DNA of 64,000 bases from Sphingomonas sp. RIT328 (lineage in GTDB: Bacteria > Pseudomonadota > Alphaproteobacteria > Sphingomonadales > Sphingomonadaceae), in assembly GCF_000632225.1 (NCBI RefSeq), contig NZ_JFYV01000014.1:21965-85964 (forward strand). The letters are read 5' to 3'. Each line of letters begins with the position of its first letter. The stretch's first letter is position 1. Below are positions 8,518 through 19,843 of this stretch, one piece after another. Both the position numbers and the translations under genes were made by a program. Under the pieces are notes generated by a model. The model searched no databases, was not told the origin of the DNA, and saw only the letters and a list, made by a program, of their open reading frames with translations.

Positions 8518-9948
8518 TCACGGCCCCTCGTCGCTGGCGCGGGTCTCGACGCGTAGCGCCTTGCCCGCCTTGAAGCCCAGCGCCGCGCCGACCCGGTCAT
8601 CCCAGCCATAGGGATCGTTGCGCACGATCGGTTCGCCGGCATCGTCGAACAGCACCGTCTGGTAGAGCATCCGCACCGGTATCTGCTTGGGCAGCTTGAC
8701 GAACGTCTCCTTGCCGGTGGCGCGTGCCTGATGCCATTGATCGGTCACGCCCTCGTCATGCGCGAGGATTTCAGCGAAACCGAGCGCGTCGTCGACGCGC
8801 ACGCAGCCGTGACTGCGCTGCCGCTGGATCATCGCGAACAGCTGCTTGGCGGGCGTGTCGTGCAGGTAGATCGCCTGGTCGTTGAGCATGTCGAACTTGA
8901 CGAGGCCGAGCGAATTCTTCGGCCCCGGCTGCTGCACCAACCAGCCGTCCTTGCGCGCGATATTGTTGGCCTTGAGATAGGCCGCGCCCTTCGCCGCCGT
9001 CTCACCCTCGATCGAGCGCGGGATCGTCCAGGTCGGGTTGGCGACGAGGCGGAAGATCGGCGAGCCGAGTTGCGGCGTCTCGCGGTCGGGTTCGCCCACC
9101 ACGACCTTGCGGCTGTCGGCGATCTTGCCGTCACGCCAATAGGTCAACCGTGCCGCCGCGAGATTGACGTCGATCCGCGTCGCGGGCGGTGTCCGTTCGA
9201 GCCAGCGCAGTCTTTCCATCGCGATCGCAATGGCGCGCGCGCGATCGGTATCGGACATGTTGAGGATCGCGAGCACCGCGCTGCCGATGACGCCGTCGGG
9301 CTTCATGCCGTAATCGGCCTGCATCTGCTGCACCGCCTTGGCCATCGCCGGCGTATATCGATCGCCCTGCGCCGATCGCTGATCGAGATAGTCGAGGACC
9401 ACCAGTTCACGCGCGATCGTCGCGACGCGCGGATCGACCGCGCCGGGCTTGATCGCCTCGCCATTGACGGGGATCGCGGGGGTCGGCGTGCCGGGCTGCT
9501 GGCGCAGCGCGAGATAGGCTTTCGACAGGCGCGTGTAATTCTGATCGGCTGGCGCGAGGCTGGCGAGCCAGCCTTTCACGTCGTTGGCGCGCAGCGCATT
9601 GGCCAGCCCGGCGCGCAGGTCGGGATTGGGCCGCGGCACCGTATACACCTCGTATAATTTGGTCGGATCGGTGGCGCCGCGCGCCAGCGCGGCGGCATAG
9701 GCGAGCGCCTGCTGCGTTACGCCGGCCTCGTCACCTGCGTTGCTGGCGAATGCCATCTGGTCGAGCCCGTGCGCCGCCCGCGCGTCGATCGCCTGGCGCA
9801 ACTGCTCGCGCGTCTCTTTGGTCCATTGCGCGGCGGCCGCGGATGCGCCCGTAGTGGCGCTCGTCGTTTGATTGTCGGGGGCGACGCTGATGCTGCATCC
9901 CGCCAGGAGCAAGGCGACTATCGATAACTGACCCAATTTCACAATCAC
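8518..9948 (-). CDS. L,D-transpeptidase lipoprotein (YcbB/LdtD-like)
   Basis: A 476-residue envelope enzyme expected to form 3-3 peptidoglycan cross-links. The leader ends in LLAGC with lipobox Cys18. Residues about 175-232 look like a peptidoglycan-binding domain (AVQQMQADYGMKPDGVIG). The YkuD catalytic domain runs from about 258 to 400, with YLHDTP and the active-site motif RSHGCVRV containing Cys382, preceded by NPTWTIPRSI. This order and length match LdtD/YcbB more than the short YkuD enzymes. It reads away from the DUF1622 gene; nothing nearby suggests an operon partner. Confidence 0.92.
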   Translation of the reverse strand: MIVKLGQLSIVALLLAGCSISVAPDNQTTSATTGASAAAAQWTKETREQLRQAIDARAAHGLDQMAFASNAGDEAGVTQQALAYAAALARGATDPTKLYEVYTVPRPNPDLRAGLANALRANDVKGWLASLAPADQNYTRLSKAYLALRQQPGTPTPAIPVNGEAIKPGAVDPRVATIARELVVLDYLDQRSAQGDRYTPAMAKAVQQMQADYGMKPDGVIGSAVLAILNMSDTDRARAIAIAMERLRWLERTPPATRIDVNLAAARLTYWRDGKIADSRKVVVGEPDRETPQLGSPIFRLVANPTWTIPRSIEGETAAKGAAYLKANNIARKDGWLVQQPGPKNSLGLVKFDMLNDQAIYLHDTPAKQLFAMIQRQRSHGCVRVDDALGFAEILAHDEGVTDQWHQARATGKETFVKLPKQIPVRMLYQTVLFDDAGEPIVRNDPYGWDDRVGAALGFKAGKALRVETRASDEGP

Positions 9949-10527
9949 ATCCGACTCCTGTCGTTACGCTGGCAGAACGCACGGGACGGGTGTCTGCTCC
10001 CCCACGCGCGATCGCCATGGGTGGTGGCTCCTGAGGGCCAGCCTGCTGCCGTCGTAAGCCGCATGACCGCACCTGTGACGACCGGCGCGCGGCACGGCCG
10101 GCGACGCCGGATTGACCGCGGCCCATTCCAGCCTCCGGGCGCAATGTGCACGATGATTTGGCCGTTGCCTCGTCGATCCAAGCCGAACGCCTGTCAGCGT
10201 GCGATCCTGTATCGGATTGCTTCGCCTGGCTGGCGCGTCGTTCTCCGTCTCGAAGCGGGTGGTCAGCACGATCACCTGCCCGTAGCGTCTGTCGACAGAC
10301 GGGTCATCGCGATATCTCGACGAGGTTTCTTTCGCCCGGACCTTGGTGGGGTCTTCCCGAACCTGCGCCGGGGCGCCGGGGGGGGCGCACCTTATGGACC
10401 AGCCATAGGCTGGCCGCGCCTCGCGGAGAGCCGAGACGTCAGGTCGATGCAGGAGAATGGTTGCGCCGCCATGCGACCGTCACCGTCACCGTCACCGTCA
10501 CGGTCACACAGCGGCGAGACCCCACGC
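9949..10527. other. Gene-free stretch of about 580 bases
   Basis: No frame on either strand has recognisable protein character. It contains a GC-homopolymer-rich part near 10370-10390 and a short hexamer repeat near 10475-10508. Promoter signals for the L,D-transpeptidase gene should lie at the left end. Confidence 0.5.
10475..10508. repeat. Short tandem repeat of the hexamer CACCGT
   Basis: About four perfect copies of CACCGT followed by a diverged CACGGT, in the gene-free stretch at the 3' end of the GH29 gene. No dyad or flanking structure was seen, so this is probably a simple-sequence repeat. Confidence 0.7.
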
Positions 10528-12441
10528 TCAACGCCTCAGGATGGAAAGATCGGCGATCGCGATAGCGCCGGCGGGCCGTGCGGTCTGGTGGAAGACGAAG
10601 CGCAGCCATGTCACAGCCGCACCGGACGCGAAGGCAATATGCTGCGGTGACAGTGCGTTGACGATATTGGAAAACTCGCCGTCTGCGAGCGGATGCCACC
10701 TGCTGCCGTCGGGACTGGCCTCGACCGTATAGCGTTTGGGCGGCGCGGCATCGTCCATGACGGCGCGTGAAGGCGTCAGGATGAAGCCGGCGAGGCGCTG
10801 CGCGGTATGGAAGCGAAGCGTGACCGCCGCCTCTGCCGGGCCGCCCGACACCGGCATCCGCCAGACCGTCCCGGCATCCGCGTCGAACAGCGCCTGCACA
10901 TCCGGCGCGGAACTCGACACCAGCGTCCACTCCGCCGGTGAGACCGCGTTCTGATCGGGCGCGGCAGGGCGCGCGACCGGCAGTGGGGGCACCTGCCGGA
11001 ACAGGGCGATCTCGCTGATCGCGGGACATGCCGGCGCTTCGGTGATGCGCAGGCGGAGGCGACGGGCCTGTACGGGCGCGGGCAGGCGGACGATGCGTTG
11101 CGCGGCGATACAGGCACCTGCGGCGACCTCGCCCCAGCCGCTGCCGTGGTCGAGATCGATCGCGAAGCGGGTGACGCGCACGCCGAGCGGCAGAAATTCG
11201 CGCAAGCGGATCAGGTCGAAGGCGCGTCCGGGCGGCAGCTCGAGGACCAGCGATGGCGTATGGACGGCATCGGGCGTCGACCAATAGCTGCTCGGATCGC
11301 CGTCCAGCACCCGCGCCGCGGCATAGGCGCTGCCACGGACATGGTCGGCCTGCGCGACGGCACCCCGGGCGAGATCGTTCGCGAAGGTGGCGCGCTGCGC
11401 ATCGCCGAACGACCGCAGCACCGCGCAATCGCTGTCGGCGAGCCGGCCGCGCCGGTCGGGCGGCAGGTTGAGGATCAGATTGGTGCCGCGCGCGACGGAC
11501 TCGTCGTACAGCCGCACCAGCCGCTGCGGATCCTTGACCTTCGAATCCTCGTCTTCATGGTAGAACCAGCCCGGCCGGATCGAGGTATTGGTCTCTGCCG
11601 GCCACCAGAGCGGGCCGTCGCGCAGCCCGGCATTACCCTCCGCCTGGCTCGGCTTGTGGTTCGGCATGGTCGGCCAGCAGGGATCGCCGGCGACGCCATC
11701 CTCATTGCCGACCCAGCGCGCATCCGATCCGAGCGGTTCGAAGGTGCAGGCCATCGGCTGATGGCGATGCACCAGCGCGACGATCTCGGGCCAATTGTAA
11801 TAGGCCTCGGCGTCGATCTTCCGCGTCTCGCGCGCGCCGCCATAATAGCCGTCGCCGCCATTGGCGCCGTCGAACCAGAATTCGAACAGCGGGCCGTAGC
11901 GGGTGCAGAGCTCGACGATCTGTCGCCGGTAATAATCGATATAGGCGGGCCGGCCATAATCGGCATGATTACGGTCCCATGGCGACAGATACAGGCCGAA
12001 GGCGAGCCCAGCCCGGCGGCAGGCCCGTTCGAATTCGCGGACGACGTCGCCCTTGCCGCCGCGGAACGGGCTGTTGAGCACGCAATGCTCGGTAAGCCGG
12101 GTCGGCCACAGGCAGAAGCCATCATGGTGTTTGGCGGTGAGGATGAGGCCGCGCAAGCCGCCCGCCTTGGCCGCATCGACGATCTGATCGGCCGAAAAGT
12201 CGGTGGGGTCGAACAGCGCCGGGCTTTCGTCGCCATAGCCCCATTCGCGATTGGTGAAGGTGTTGATCGAAAAGTGGACGAAGGCATATTGCTCGCGCCG
12301 GTGCCAGGCGAGCTGGCGGGGCGAGGGCGTCGCACCGTAGGGGGCCGGGGCGGCCGGCCCAGGCGGTGACGCCTGGGCGAGGCTGATGCCCGCGCTGGCG
12401 AGGCCCGAGGCCATGAGGGTGCGACGCGATAGGATCGGCAT
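10528..12441 (-). CDS. GH29 alpha-L-fucosidase with C-terminal discoidin-like domain
   Basis: A 637-residue exported glycosidase releasing terminal alpha-L-fucose. The leader MPILSRRTLMASGLASAG looks like a twin-arginine signal. The GH29 barrel (about 40-360) has AFVHFSINTFTNREWGYGDE, TAKHHDGFCLWPT and the nucleophile region FEFWFDGANGG with Asp191. Residues about 370-500 and the C-terminus resemble F5/8-type C carbohydrate-binding modules. It follows the GH95 gene by 24 bases on the same strand, so the two fucosidases are likely co-translated from the FecI-controlled receptor operon. The acid/base residue varies in this family and was not assigned. Confidence 0.92.
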   Translation of the reverse strand: MPILSRRTLMASGLASAGISLAQASPPGPAAPAPYGATPSPRQLAWHRREQYAFVHFSINTFTNREWGYGDESPALFDPTDFSADQIVDAAKAGGLRGLILTAKHHDGFCLWPTRLTEHCVLNSPFRGGKGDVVREFERACRRAGLAFGLYLSPWDRNHADYGRPAYIDYYRRQIVELCTRYGPLFEFWFDGANGGDGYYGGARETRKIDAEAYYNWPEIVALVHRHQPMACTFEPLGSDARWVGNEDGVAGDPCWPTMPNHKPSQAEGNAGLRDGPLWWPAETNTSIRPGWFYHEDEDSKVKDPQRLVRLYDESVARGTNLILNLPPDRRGRLADSDCAVLRSFGDAQRATFANDLARGAVAQADHVRGSAYAAARVLDGDPSSYWSTPDAVHTPSLVLELPPGRAFDLIRLREFLPLGVRVTRFAIDLDHGSGWGEVAAGACIAAQRIVRLPAPVQARRLRLRITEAPACPAISEIALFRQVPPLPVARPAAPDQNAVSPAEWTLVSSSAPDVQALFDADAGTVWRMPVSGGPAEAAVTLRFHTAQRLAGFILTPSRAVMDDAAPPKRYTVEASPDGSRWHPLADGEFSNIVNALSPQHIAFASGAAVTWLRFVFHQTARPAGAIAIADLSILRR

Positions 12442-12465
12442 GAAAGGTCCTGAAGGGAGGGTCGG

Positions 12466-15000
12466 TCAGGCCGCGGTCGCCGGAGCGGGCGGCACAGGAC
12501 GCAGGGTGATCGCATAACGCAGCCAGCGCCGCGTGCGCACGCGGGTAACGCCGTCATCGCGCCCGAAGTCGCAGCGGCGGTGACCCTGTCGGATCATCGC
12601 CACGGCGAAGCCCGGCGGCGCGCGCAGGACGAGCGCATCGCTGCCTGCCGTCACCGTGGCGTGGATCGCGGCCGGCTGCCACGCGATGTCGACGGTATGG
12701 CCGCCGCGTGCGCGCAGGCCGGTGACATTGCCCGATCGCCAGCCCGCCGGCATTGCCGGCAGCAGCGCGACGACATCGTCGTGGCTCTGCAGCAGCATCT
12801 CGGCGATGGCGGCGGTGATGCCGAAATTGCCGTCGATCTGGAAGACGGGCCGCGGCTGCATCGGATGCGTGTCGAGCAGATTGGCGGCGACCGCATGGCC
12901 GAGGAAGGCGGTCAGCGACCGGGCGGTATCCTCGCGCCGGCCGAGCCGCGCCCAGATCGCCGTCGCCCAGGCACGGCTCCAGCCCGTGCTCGATCCGCCA
13001 TGCGCCTCGCGTCGTGCGAGCGACACGGCGCCCGCGGTCGCCAGCGTCGGCGTGCGCTGCGGCGTCAGCTCGGCGCCGGGATAGAGCGGGTAGAGATGCG
13101 AGACGTGGCGGTGGCCGGGGTCCTGCTCCGCATAATCTTGCGACCATTCCTGCAACTGGCCGTAGCGGCCGACCCGATAGGGCTCCAACCGGTCGAGCAG
13201 CGCGGTCAGCCGCGGGGCGAGATCGCTGGTGTCGCCGACCAGCGCGGCCGCGGCGATGCAATGCCGGAACAGCTCGCGGATCAGCGCGAGGTCCATCGTG
13301 CAGCCCGCGCTGATCGCCGCGGTCTGGCCGGGCGCGACGACGAACAGGTTCTCCGGCGAGATCGACGGTGCGGTGGTCAGCCGCGCGCCGGCCGGATCCG
13401 CGGCCAGCCATGCCGCGCAAAAGTCGGCGCAGCCGCGCAGCAGCGGGAAGCCGCGCTCGGCGAGGAAGCGGCGGTCGCCGGTGAACTGATAATGGTCCCA
13501 GACATGGCGGGCGAGCCACGCCCCGCCCATCGGCCAGTTCGCCCAATTGGGGCCGCCCGCGCCTTCGCCGACCGGGTTGGTCATCGCCCACAGATCGCTG
13601 TTGTGATGGACGCACCAGCCGGGCAGCCCATAGAGCGTGCGCGCGGTGTGCGCGCCATTGACGGCGAGCCGCTCAATATGATCGATCAGCGGCAGGTGGC
13701 ATTCGGAGAGATTGCAGCTTTCCGCCGGCCAGTAATTCATCTGCACGTTGATGTTGGTGGTGTAGTTGCAGCTCCACGGCGGCCGCAGCTTCGCGTTCCA
13801 CAGGCCTTGCAGGTTGGCGGGCATCGTCCCGGCGCGCGAGGCGGCGATCAGCAGATAGCGGCCGAGGTGGAACAGCCGCTCGACCTGCGCCGCCTCCGCA
13901 TCGTCCGCCGCATCGGTCAACGCCAGCGCGGTGCGCCGGTAGAGCGCCTGATGATCGCGCAGATGGCGCGTGCGCAGCGTCGCGAACGGTCTGCCGCCGG
14001 CCGCCAGGACGCGCGTCGCCTCGGCGACGACGGTCGCGGCGGGCGTGTCGGGCATGCGGTCGAAACCGCGGAAGCCGGTCGCCGCGGCGATGCGGATGAC
14101 GATGGCATCGGCGCCGGTGACGTGCAGCGCATCGCCCCGGCTCGCGACGCGGCCGCCCTTGGTCTCGACCGACAGGATCGTCGCAAAGGCCATGCCGTGG
14201 CCGGGCCGGTCCGAATAGGCGACCGGATCGGCGACGTCGCGATAGTCCGGCGCGCAGCGTGTCGGCGCCTTGCCGGTGAGCGTCACGCGGTCGTCCTGCG
14301 CGACCGCCTCGCCCTGCAACAGCGTCGCCAGCGCGATCCGGCCGTCGAGCGCGCCGGCGCGATCGGCGGTGAGGCGCAGGACGAGGATCTGATCGGGATG
14401 CGAGGCGAACAGCTCGCGGCGAAACGTCGTACCGGCGCAGCGGTAGGAGACGGTGGCGATGCCGCGGTCGAGATCGAGTTCGCGGCGATAGTCGCTGACC
14501 GGCGCATCGTGCGACAGGTCGAGCAGCAGGTTCGCCATCGGCGCATAGCTCTGGCTGAAGGCGCCTTGCAGGCGCTTGCTCAGCCGGTCGGCCGCGCGCG
14601 GATCGCCGGCGAAGACCGCGTCGCGCACCGCGGCGAGTGCGGCGCGGCCGTCATGGTCGGGCCGCTCCGCCGGCTGGCCCGACCACAGGCTGTCGTGATT
14701 GAGCGCGATCACCTCCTGCGCGACGGCGCCGCCCATCATCGCGCCGATCCGGCCGTTGCCGACCGGGTGGCCGAGCAGCCACTCGCTGGCGGGCGTGGTG
14801 GCGACCAGCCGATGCCCGCGCCGCCCGGCGGGCTCGCCGGCCTGCGCCGCCTCGTCCACGGCGGTCAGGCCGAGCAGGAAGGCCGCACCGCCCCCGACGA
14901 GCAACTCGCGTCGCGACGCATCGGCCGGTGCGGCGGCGGGGTGAGGATCATCAGAAATTGAGTGTCGCCCCCATGTTGATCGATCGGCCGAGCGCGTCAT
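12466..15000 (-). CDS. GH95 alpha-L-fucosidase
   Basis: An 844-residue exported enzyme of the (alpha/alpha)6-barrel fucosidase family, mostly acting on alpha-1,2-linked fucose (or L-galactose) ends. The leader has [17 protein letters not shown], a twin-arginine signal. Family motifs: [17 protein letters not shown] at the N-terminal beta domain, [18 protein letters not shown] with Asn416 and Asn418, APSISPEN with Glu550 at the position of the general acid, and [18 protein letters not shown] with the Asp that activates water. The ATG at 15000 overlaps the end of the receptor gene by 50 bases. No nearer in-frame ATG or GTG precedes the signal peptide, so this start is kept. Confidence 0.92.
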   Translation of the reverse strand: MTRSADRSTWGRHSISDDPHPAAAPADASRRELLVGGGAAFLLGLTAVDEAAQAGEPAGRRGHRLVATTPASEWLLGHPVGNGRIGAMMGGAVAQEVIALNHDSLWSGQPAERPDHDGRAALAAVRDAVFAGDPRAADRLSKRLQGAFSQSYAPMANLLLDLSHDAPVSDYRRELDLDRGIATVSYRCAGTTFRRELFASHPDQILVLRLTADRAGALDGRIALATLLQGEAVAQDDRVTLTGKAPTRCAPDYRDVADPVAYSDRPGHGMAFATILSVETKGGRVASRGDALHVTGADAIVIRIAAATGFRGFDRMPDTPAATVVAEATRVLAAGGRPFATLRTRHLRDHQALYRRTALALTDAADDAEAAQVERLFHLGRYLLIAASRAGTMPANLQGLWNAKLRPPWSCNYTTNINVQMNYWPAESCNLSECHLPLIDHIERLAVNGAHTARTLYGLPGWCVHHNSDLWAMTNPVGEGAGGPNWANWPMGGAWLARHVWDHYQFTGDRRFLAERGFPLLRGCADFCAAWLAADPAGARLTTAPSISPENLFVVAPGQTAAISAGCTMDLALIRELFRHCIAAAALVGDTSDLAPRLTALLDRLEPYRVGRYGQLQEWSQDYAEQDPGHRHVSHLYPLYPGAELTPQRTPTLATAGAVSLARREAHGGSSTGWSRAWATAIWARLGRREDTARSLTAFLGHAVAANLLDTHPMQPRPVFQIDGNFGITAAIAEMLLQSHDDVVALLPAMPAGWRSGNVTGLRARGGHTVDIAWQPAAIHATVTAGSDALVLRAPPGFAVAMIRQGHRRCDFGRDDGVTRVRTRRWLRYAITLRPVPPAPATAA

Positions 15001-18000
15001 AGACCGACGGCGAGGTGTTGACCCGCTCCGCCGCTTCGAGCGGCGGGCTGGGCCGCACCGGCGGATTGGTGTTGAAGATATTGTTGACGACGACGCGCAG
15101 CGTCAGGCTGCGCGATACGGTAACGCTGGTGCTGAGATCGAACAGATCATAGGCCGGCAGATATTTGTATGCGTCGGGAACGCTCGCATCGTCGGCGCCG
15201 AAGATCGGATTGCCGTCGAGCCGTGAATTCTTGAGCCCCGAATTGTGCCGCCAGTTGAGCGACACCAGCCCCTGCGTCTTCGCGCTGTCCGGCGAGGCGA
15301 GCGTTACGCGGACATTATGCTGGTAGCGGCGGTAGCCCTGGCCGGCATAGGGGCCGAACAGGCCGACGACGTTGAAGTCTGTGTCCGGCAGGCCGAGGTC
15401 GCCGCCCTTGGCGGTCTGCAACGTCGCGACATAGCTGGTCGACAGTTTCGCCCAGCCGCCGAGCCGCCGATCGTAATTGGCCGAGAAGTTGAAGCCGCGC
15501 GCGTTGGTCTTGCCGAGATTGCTGTAGCCCTGATTGATGTAACCGCTCGTCGATCCCGTGTTGCTGAACAGGCTGCCGTCGGCATTGCGGACGAGCTGGC
15601 CGCAGAAGAAGTCGTAGCCCGTGTTGGCGCAGGTCTGCAGGAAATCGATCGCGCGATAATAGCCGATGCCGTTTTCGATCTGGATGCTGTAATAATCGGC
15701 GGTGAGCGACAGGCCACGCAGCCAGTGCGGCGTCACCACCAGACCATAAGTATAGGTATGGGCGATCTCCGGGGTGACGAGACCCTGCGAGCCGTTGCGG
15801 ACGGTGCAGAGATTGTCGGGACATTGCGGGATCGTGCCATATTGCGCGGCGGTCACGCCGCTTCTCTGGCAGACGGCGAGGCTGGCGGATGGCGTCGCAC
15901 CGGCGCACGGATCGCCCAATGTATTGGCGTCGAGCGTGCCGTAGCTGACCGAGGCGTTGGACGAGAGTTCGTAGATGCTCGGCGCGCGCGTCGCCTTGTT
16001 GTAGCTGGCGCGCAGGAGCAGGTCCTCGACCGGGCGCCAGCTGCCGTCGATCTTGTAGGTCGAGCGCATCTTGTCGACGCCGGAATAATTGGAGCCGCGG
16101 ATCGCCGCGCCGAAGCTCAGATCGCGGACGAACGGCCGGTCGCTGACCAGCGGCACGTTGATCTCGCCATAGATGTCGAAGGCGTGGTTCGACAGGCTAT
16201 TGGCCGTCGATCCGAAGGCTGCGGTATAAGCGGCGTCCGGGTTGGAGCGATAGGTGTTCCTGCGATATTCGGTGCCGAGCGCGACATTCACCCCCTTGCT
16301 CGAGAACGGGCTGCGGATGCCATATTCGCCGAGGTCACCGGTGATATTGGCATTGCCGACCCATTGTTCGTAGCGTTCACGGAACAGCCCGCCGCCTTCG
16401 GCATAGGAGACATAGTCGATCGCCGCGGCGCTCGGCCCGGCGGTGGTGAAGATATCGAGCGGGACGCAGCCGGGATTGCTCGCCGCTGCGGCGCAAGTCG
16501 CGACGCCATTGACGTCCACCACCTGCAAGGCGTTGGCGACTTTGACCGGATCGACGCGATTGAGCTGGCGCTGGCGATACAGGGTCGTCGAATAGACCCC
16601 GCCGACGTCATAATGCCAAGCGCTGCCGAGATCGCCGCGGACGCCGGCGACGCCGCGATAGATCTCGTTGCGGGAACGGGTGATCTGCGGCGCGCTGAAG
16701 CGATAGCGCACGTCCGTGGTGACGCTGGTCGCGGTGCCCGCCGCCGTGCCGCACAGCGATTGCGCCTGCTGCGCAGACAGCAGCGGATTGTCGCAATTGA
16801 TGCTGTACGCCACCGACCCGGGTTGGATCGTCGCCGGTGCCGACTGGCTGGTGGCGTCCGACCGGAGATACAGGCCGTTGGCGTAGAGCTGGATCGCCGG
16901 CGACACTTCGTAGTTTAGGAAGACCGCGCCGTTGTAGCGGGTATTCTGACGCTGGAAATAGAAAGCGTCGTTGTAGTTATAGCCGTTGGTGCCGGTATAC
17001 GGGGCAAAGGCGCGCGCGCCGTCGGCGGCATTGGTGAAGATGGCGCCGGTCTGGGCGGGGCCGGACAGCGCCTGAAAATAACCGGCCGGTGTCGCCGACG
17101 AGGGGGAGGCGCAGACCACGGTCTGGCCCGACAGCGTGATCGGACAGACCGAAAAGGAGCGCGAGGTGGCGAGCACCGGCTCGACTTGGCTGTACGCCCC
17201 GAACAGCGCGATATTGCCGCGACCGCCGGCGAAATTGTGGCCGATGCTGATATTGGCGTCGAACCGGCCGCCGTCGTTGCGCGCGCCGGTCGGCACGGCG
17301 AAACCCGAATTGCGTGCCGCCTGGGCGGCGATGTTGTCGCGATTGTCGGCGTTGTAGAAGCCGTAGTTGATATTGGCGTTGAGCCCTTCGAAATCCTTGC
17401 GCAGGATGAAGTTGACGACTCCGCCGATCGCATCCGAGCCATAGACCGCGGAAGCGCCGCCGGTGAGCAGGTCGACGCGCTCGATCAGCCCGACCGGTAT
17501 CACCGACGCGTCGATCCCTTCGGTCACGCCGATCCGCTGACCGTCGATCAGCGTCAGCGTGCGGTTGGTGCCGAGGCCGTGAAAATCGAATTGCTGGCGA
17601 CCATTGCCGTTCGACAGATTGGTGTCGCTGTTCTTGATCGCGGGTACGCGGTTGAGCACCTCCTGCACGCTGAACGCAGATTGCAGCTTGATCTCGGCCT
17701 GGCCGACGCTGGTCACCGGTGCGGTCTCGACGAGGTTCTTCGAGCGGATGCGCGATCCGGTGACGACGACATCCTCGCCATCCGGGCTCGGATCGTCCTG
17801 ACGATCGGCCTGCGCATCGACCGGGCCGATCGTATCGCTCTGTGCGGTCAACGCGGCCGGCACCAGGCCCGCGGCGCGGCTGATGACATAGACGCCCTGC
17901 GGCGTCCGCGCGACGGCGAGCCCGCTGCCTTGCAACAGCCGGTCCAGCCCTGTCTCGACGGTCATGCTGCCGACGAGCGGGGGGGCGGTGCGCGTGCCGA

Positions 18001-18187
18001 GCAGCGCTTCGTCAAAGGCGAGCTGGATATGCGCCTGCCGCCCGAACATGCGGAGCGCCTGGCCGAGCGATTGCGCCTTGATGGCGATACGAACCGGACG
18101 CTGTTGCGCGACGGCAGGCGATGCGATCGTCATCGTGGCGAGGGCCGCCAGGCTGACGGCGGTGAACAGATGGCGACATCCGGCCAT
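14951..18187 (-). CDS. TonB-dependent receptor with N-terminal STN signalling domain
   Basis: A 1078-residue outer-membrane transporter. Residues 1-28 are a signal peptide ending AVAQ. Residues about 30-105 form an STN (secretin/TonB short N-terminal) domain: [20 protein letters not shown] and [17 protein letters not shown]. This is the part that talks to a FecR anti-sigma factor. The plug ([18 protein letters not shown]) and a 22-strand barrel follow, with the C-terminal [12 protein letters not shown]. The gene lies just downstream of FecI and FecR and upstream of two fucosidases, so it likely imports a fucosylated oligosaccharide and reports its presence to FecR. Substrate is inferred from context only. 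Confidence 0.94.
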   Translation of the reverse strand: MAGCRHLFTAVSLAALATMTIASPAVAQQRPVRIAIKAQSLGQALRMFGRQAHIQLAFDEALLGTRTAPPLVGSMTVETGLDRLLQGSGLAVARTPQGVYVISRAAGLVPAALTAQSDTIGPVDAQADRQDDPSPDGEDVVVTGSRIRSKNLVETAPVTSVGQAEIKLQSAFSVQEVLNRVPAIKNSDTNLSNGNGRQQFDFHGLGTNRTLTLIDGQRIGVTEGIDASVIPVGLIERVDLLTGGASAVYGSDAIGGVVNFILRKDFEGLNANINYGFYNADNRDNIAAQAARNSGFAVPTGARNDGGRFDANISIGHNFAGGRGNIALFGAYSQVEPVLATSRSFSVCPITLSGQTVVCASPSSATPAGYFQALSGPAQTGAIFTNAADGARAFAPYTGTNGYNYNDAFYFQRQNTRYNGAVFLNYEVSPAIQLYANGLYLRSDATSQSAPATIQPGSVAYSINCDNPLLSAQQAQSLCGTAAGTATSVTTDVRYRFSAPQITRSRNEIYRGVAGVRGDLGSAWHYDVGGVYSTTLYRQRQLNRVDPVKVANALQVVDVNGVATCAAAASNPGCVPLDIFTTAGPSAAAIDYVSYAEGGGLFRERYEQWVGNANITGDLGEYGIRSPFSSKGVNVALGTEYRRNTYRSNPDAAYTAAFGSTANSLSNHAFDIYGEINVPLVSDRPFVRDLSFGAAIRGSNYSGVDKMRSTYKIDGSWRPVEDLLLRASYNKATRAPSIYELSSNASVSYGTLDANTLGDPCAGATPSASLAVCQRSGVTAAQYGTIPQCPDNLCTVRNGSQGLVTPEIAHTYTYGLVVTPHWLRGLSLTADYYSIQIENGIGYYRAIDFLQTCANTGYDFFCGQLVRNADGSLFSNTGSTSGYINQGYSNLGKTNARGFNFSANYDRRLGGWAKLSTSYVATLQTAKGGDLGLPDTDFNVVGLFGPYAGQGYRRYQHNVRVTLASPDSAKTQGLVSLNWRHNSGLKNSRLDGNPIFGADDASVPDAYKYLPAYDLFDLSTSVTVSRSLTLRVVVNNIFNTNPPVRPSPPLEAAERVNTSPSVYDALGRSINMGATLNF

Positions 18188-18296
18188 GTATCGAAACCCC
18201 TCTTATGTTGTGTTTTTATGACGCACGAGGGCTACGGATGCTCAGCACGTTGCGCGAAATTAACGACCTTTCCGTAAATTGGTATGGGATTGGTTG

Positions 18297-19319
18297 TTAC
18301 CGCGCGACGAGCGTCACTGTGTCGCGACCGGTTTCGACGCGGGTCGGCAGGGTCGCCGCGACCGCCTGGGCAAAGGCGTCGCTGTCACCGGCGTTGAACA
18401 CGCCGCTGATCCGCAGGTCGGCGACCGCCGGCGCGACCACGATCCGGCGCGCACCGGCAAAGCGGTTCATGCGCTCCGCCGCGATGCCAAGCGGTTCGGC
18501 GGTGAAGCTCAATTGCCCCTCGTCGAGCCCGTCCCCCGCGGCGAGCGGCGTGATCGACGCCGCGGCCGCACCCGCCGCCAGCCGCAGTTCGCTGCCCGGC
18601 ACCAGGGCGCGCTCGGCGGGGACGAGCCGGTCGCCGCGGCGGGCCAGCGTCGCGACCGGGCCGCGCCCGGCATCGTGGAGGATGGCGACATGGCCCTCGA
18701 ACAGGCCGACGCGGATTTCGCCGGTCAGCGCCTCGACCGAGAATTCGGTGCCGGTGGCGACCACCACGTCGCGGCCGACGTGGACGGCAAAGGGGCGCAG
18801 CGGGTTCTTGGCGACCTTGAAGCGCGCGCGGCCGCGCACCAGCGTCAGGTCGCGGCGCTGATCGGTGAAGGCGGTCGAGACCACGCTGTCGGCGTCGAGC
18901 GACAGTCGCGAACCGTCGGCGAGCGCGACGACACGCCGCTCGCCAATCCCGGTCCGGTAGACGGCGCCGCCCTGCTGCTGCCAGAGCAAGGCCGCCAATG
19001 CGACGGCGACCAGCGCCAGCGCCGCTGCGATCGCCTGCCACGGCGTCCGGCGCAGCACGGCGAGCGGACGCCGCGCGGCGGCGCACGCCATCGCGTCGCG
19101 GGCCTCGTGGCGCAAGGCGATCAGCTCGGGCGTCTCGGCGTCCGCCTCGATCCCCGCCCATAGCGCCAGCGCCTGATCGAGATGCGACTGACGGTTCGCA
19201 TCGCCGGCGAGCCAATCGCGCAAGGCGCGATGTTCGGCGGGGCTGAGGTCGCCTGCGTCGAGCCGGATGCACCAGCCGATCGCCGCCTCCCGGTCCGCCA
19301 TCGCCGCGTCGCCGCTCAT
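18297..19319 (-). CDS. fecR: FecR-family anti-sigma factor
   Basis: A 340-residue inner-membrane regulator. The cytoplasmic N-terminus (about 8-60, DUF4880: AIGWCIRLDAGDLSPAEHRALRDWLA in two parts) should bind the sigma factor. One membrane helix at about 100-118 (AIAAALALVAVALAALL) follows, then the periplasmic FecR domain (VVALADGSRLSLDADSVV) and a DUF4974-like end (LRISGVFNAGDSDAF). The ATG at 19317-19319 overlaps the sigma-factor stop (ATGA); the frame stays open upstream but that is the sigma-factor shadow. It receives the signal from the STN domain of the receptor encoded next. Confidence 0.92.
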   Translation of the reverse strand: MSGDAAMADREAAIGWCIRLDAGDLSPAEHRALRDWLAGDANRQSHLDQALALWAGIEADAETPELIALRHEARDAMACAAARRPLAVLRRTPWQAIAAALALVAVALAALLWQQQGGAVYRTGIGERRVVALADGSRLSLDADSVVSTAFTDQRRDLTLVRGRARFKVAKNPLRPFAVHVGRDVVVATGTEFSVEALTGEIRVGLFEGHVAILHDAGRGPVATLARRGDRLVPAERALVPGSELRLAAGAAAASITPLAAGDGLDEGQLSFTAEPLGIAAERMNRFAGARRIVVAPAVADLRISGVFNAGDSDAFAQAVAATLPTRVETGRDTVTLVAR

Positions 19320-19843
19320 CGCCGTTCCTCCGCATTCGCGAGCAGCGCCTGCATCGCCTTGGCGATATGCTTCTCGACCGCGCTGACCGAGATGCCGAAC
19401 GCCGCGGCGATGGCTTTGCGTTGCAGGTTCTCGAGCCGGTAGAGGATGAAGATCTGGCGGGTCCGGTCGGGCAGGGTGGCAAGCGTCGTCGCGACGCAGC
19501 CCACGCTCTGCCGCGCGGCGAGCAGGCGTTCGGCGTCGAACGTGTCGACGTCGGCGCTGCCGTCTTCCGCCCAAGACTGGATATAGCGCACCCGCGTCGC
19601 CTCGCGGCGGACGTGATCGCGCAACAGATTGGCCGCGGTCTGAAAGATATAGCCTTCGGGATTGCCGGCGACGCGTCCGTCCATGCCGCTGATCCGCACG
19701 AACATGTCCTGCACCAGATCCTCGGCGAGCGTACGATCGTGCAGGCGGCGCAGGAAGAAGGCGAGCAGCGCCGGCCGCATCTGCCGCAGCACCGCGAGCA
19801 GGTCGGGCGTGCCCCCCGCCGGATCGGATCGTACCAGTCGCAT
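19316..19843 (-). CDS. fecI: FecI-like ECF sigma factor
   Basis: A 175-residue extracytoplasmic-function sigma factor. Region 2 is at about 25-75 (AEDLVQDMFVRISG) and region 4 at about 120-165 (LPDRTRQIFILYRLENLQRK, then a helix-turn-helix AAAFGISVSAVEKHIAKAM). I take the ATG at 19841-19843 (MRLVRSD) as start; an in-frame GTG at 19873 would add ten residues. It should direct transcription of the downstream receptor and fucosidase genes once FecR is signalled. The 109-base gap between fecR and the receptor gene could hold its target promoter. Confidence 0.92.
   Translation of the reverse strand: MRLVRSDPAGGTPDLLAVLRQMRPALLAFFLRRLHDRTLAEDLVQDMFVRISGMDGRVAGNPEGYIFQTAANLLRDHVRREATRVRYIQSWAEDGSADVDTFDAERLLAARQSVGCVATTLATLPDRTRQIFILYRLENLQRKAIAAAFGISVSAVEKHIAKAMQALLANAEERR

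Noticed and set aside
10475..10508. CRISPR-like repeat
   Set aside because: Six-base units without spacers; it is a simple tandem repeat.
12580..14961. 793-codon open frame antisense to the GH95 gene
   Set aside because: No recognisable motif, high Arg content, and full overlap with a gene carrying all GH95 landmarks.
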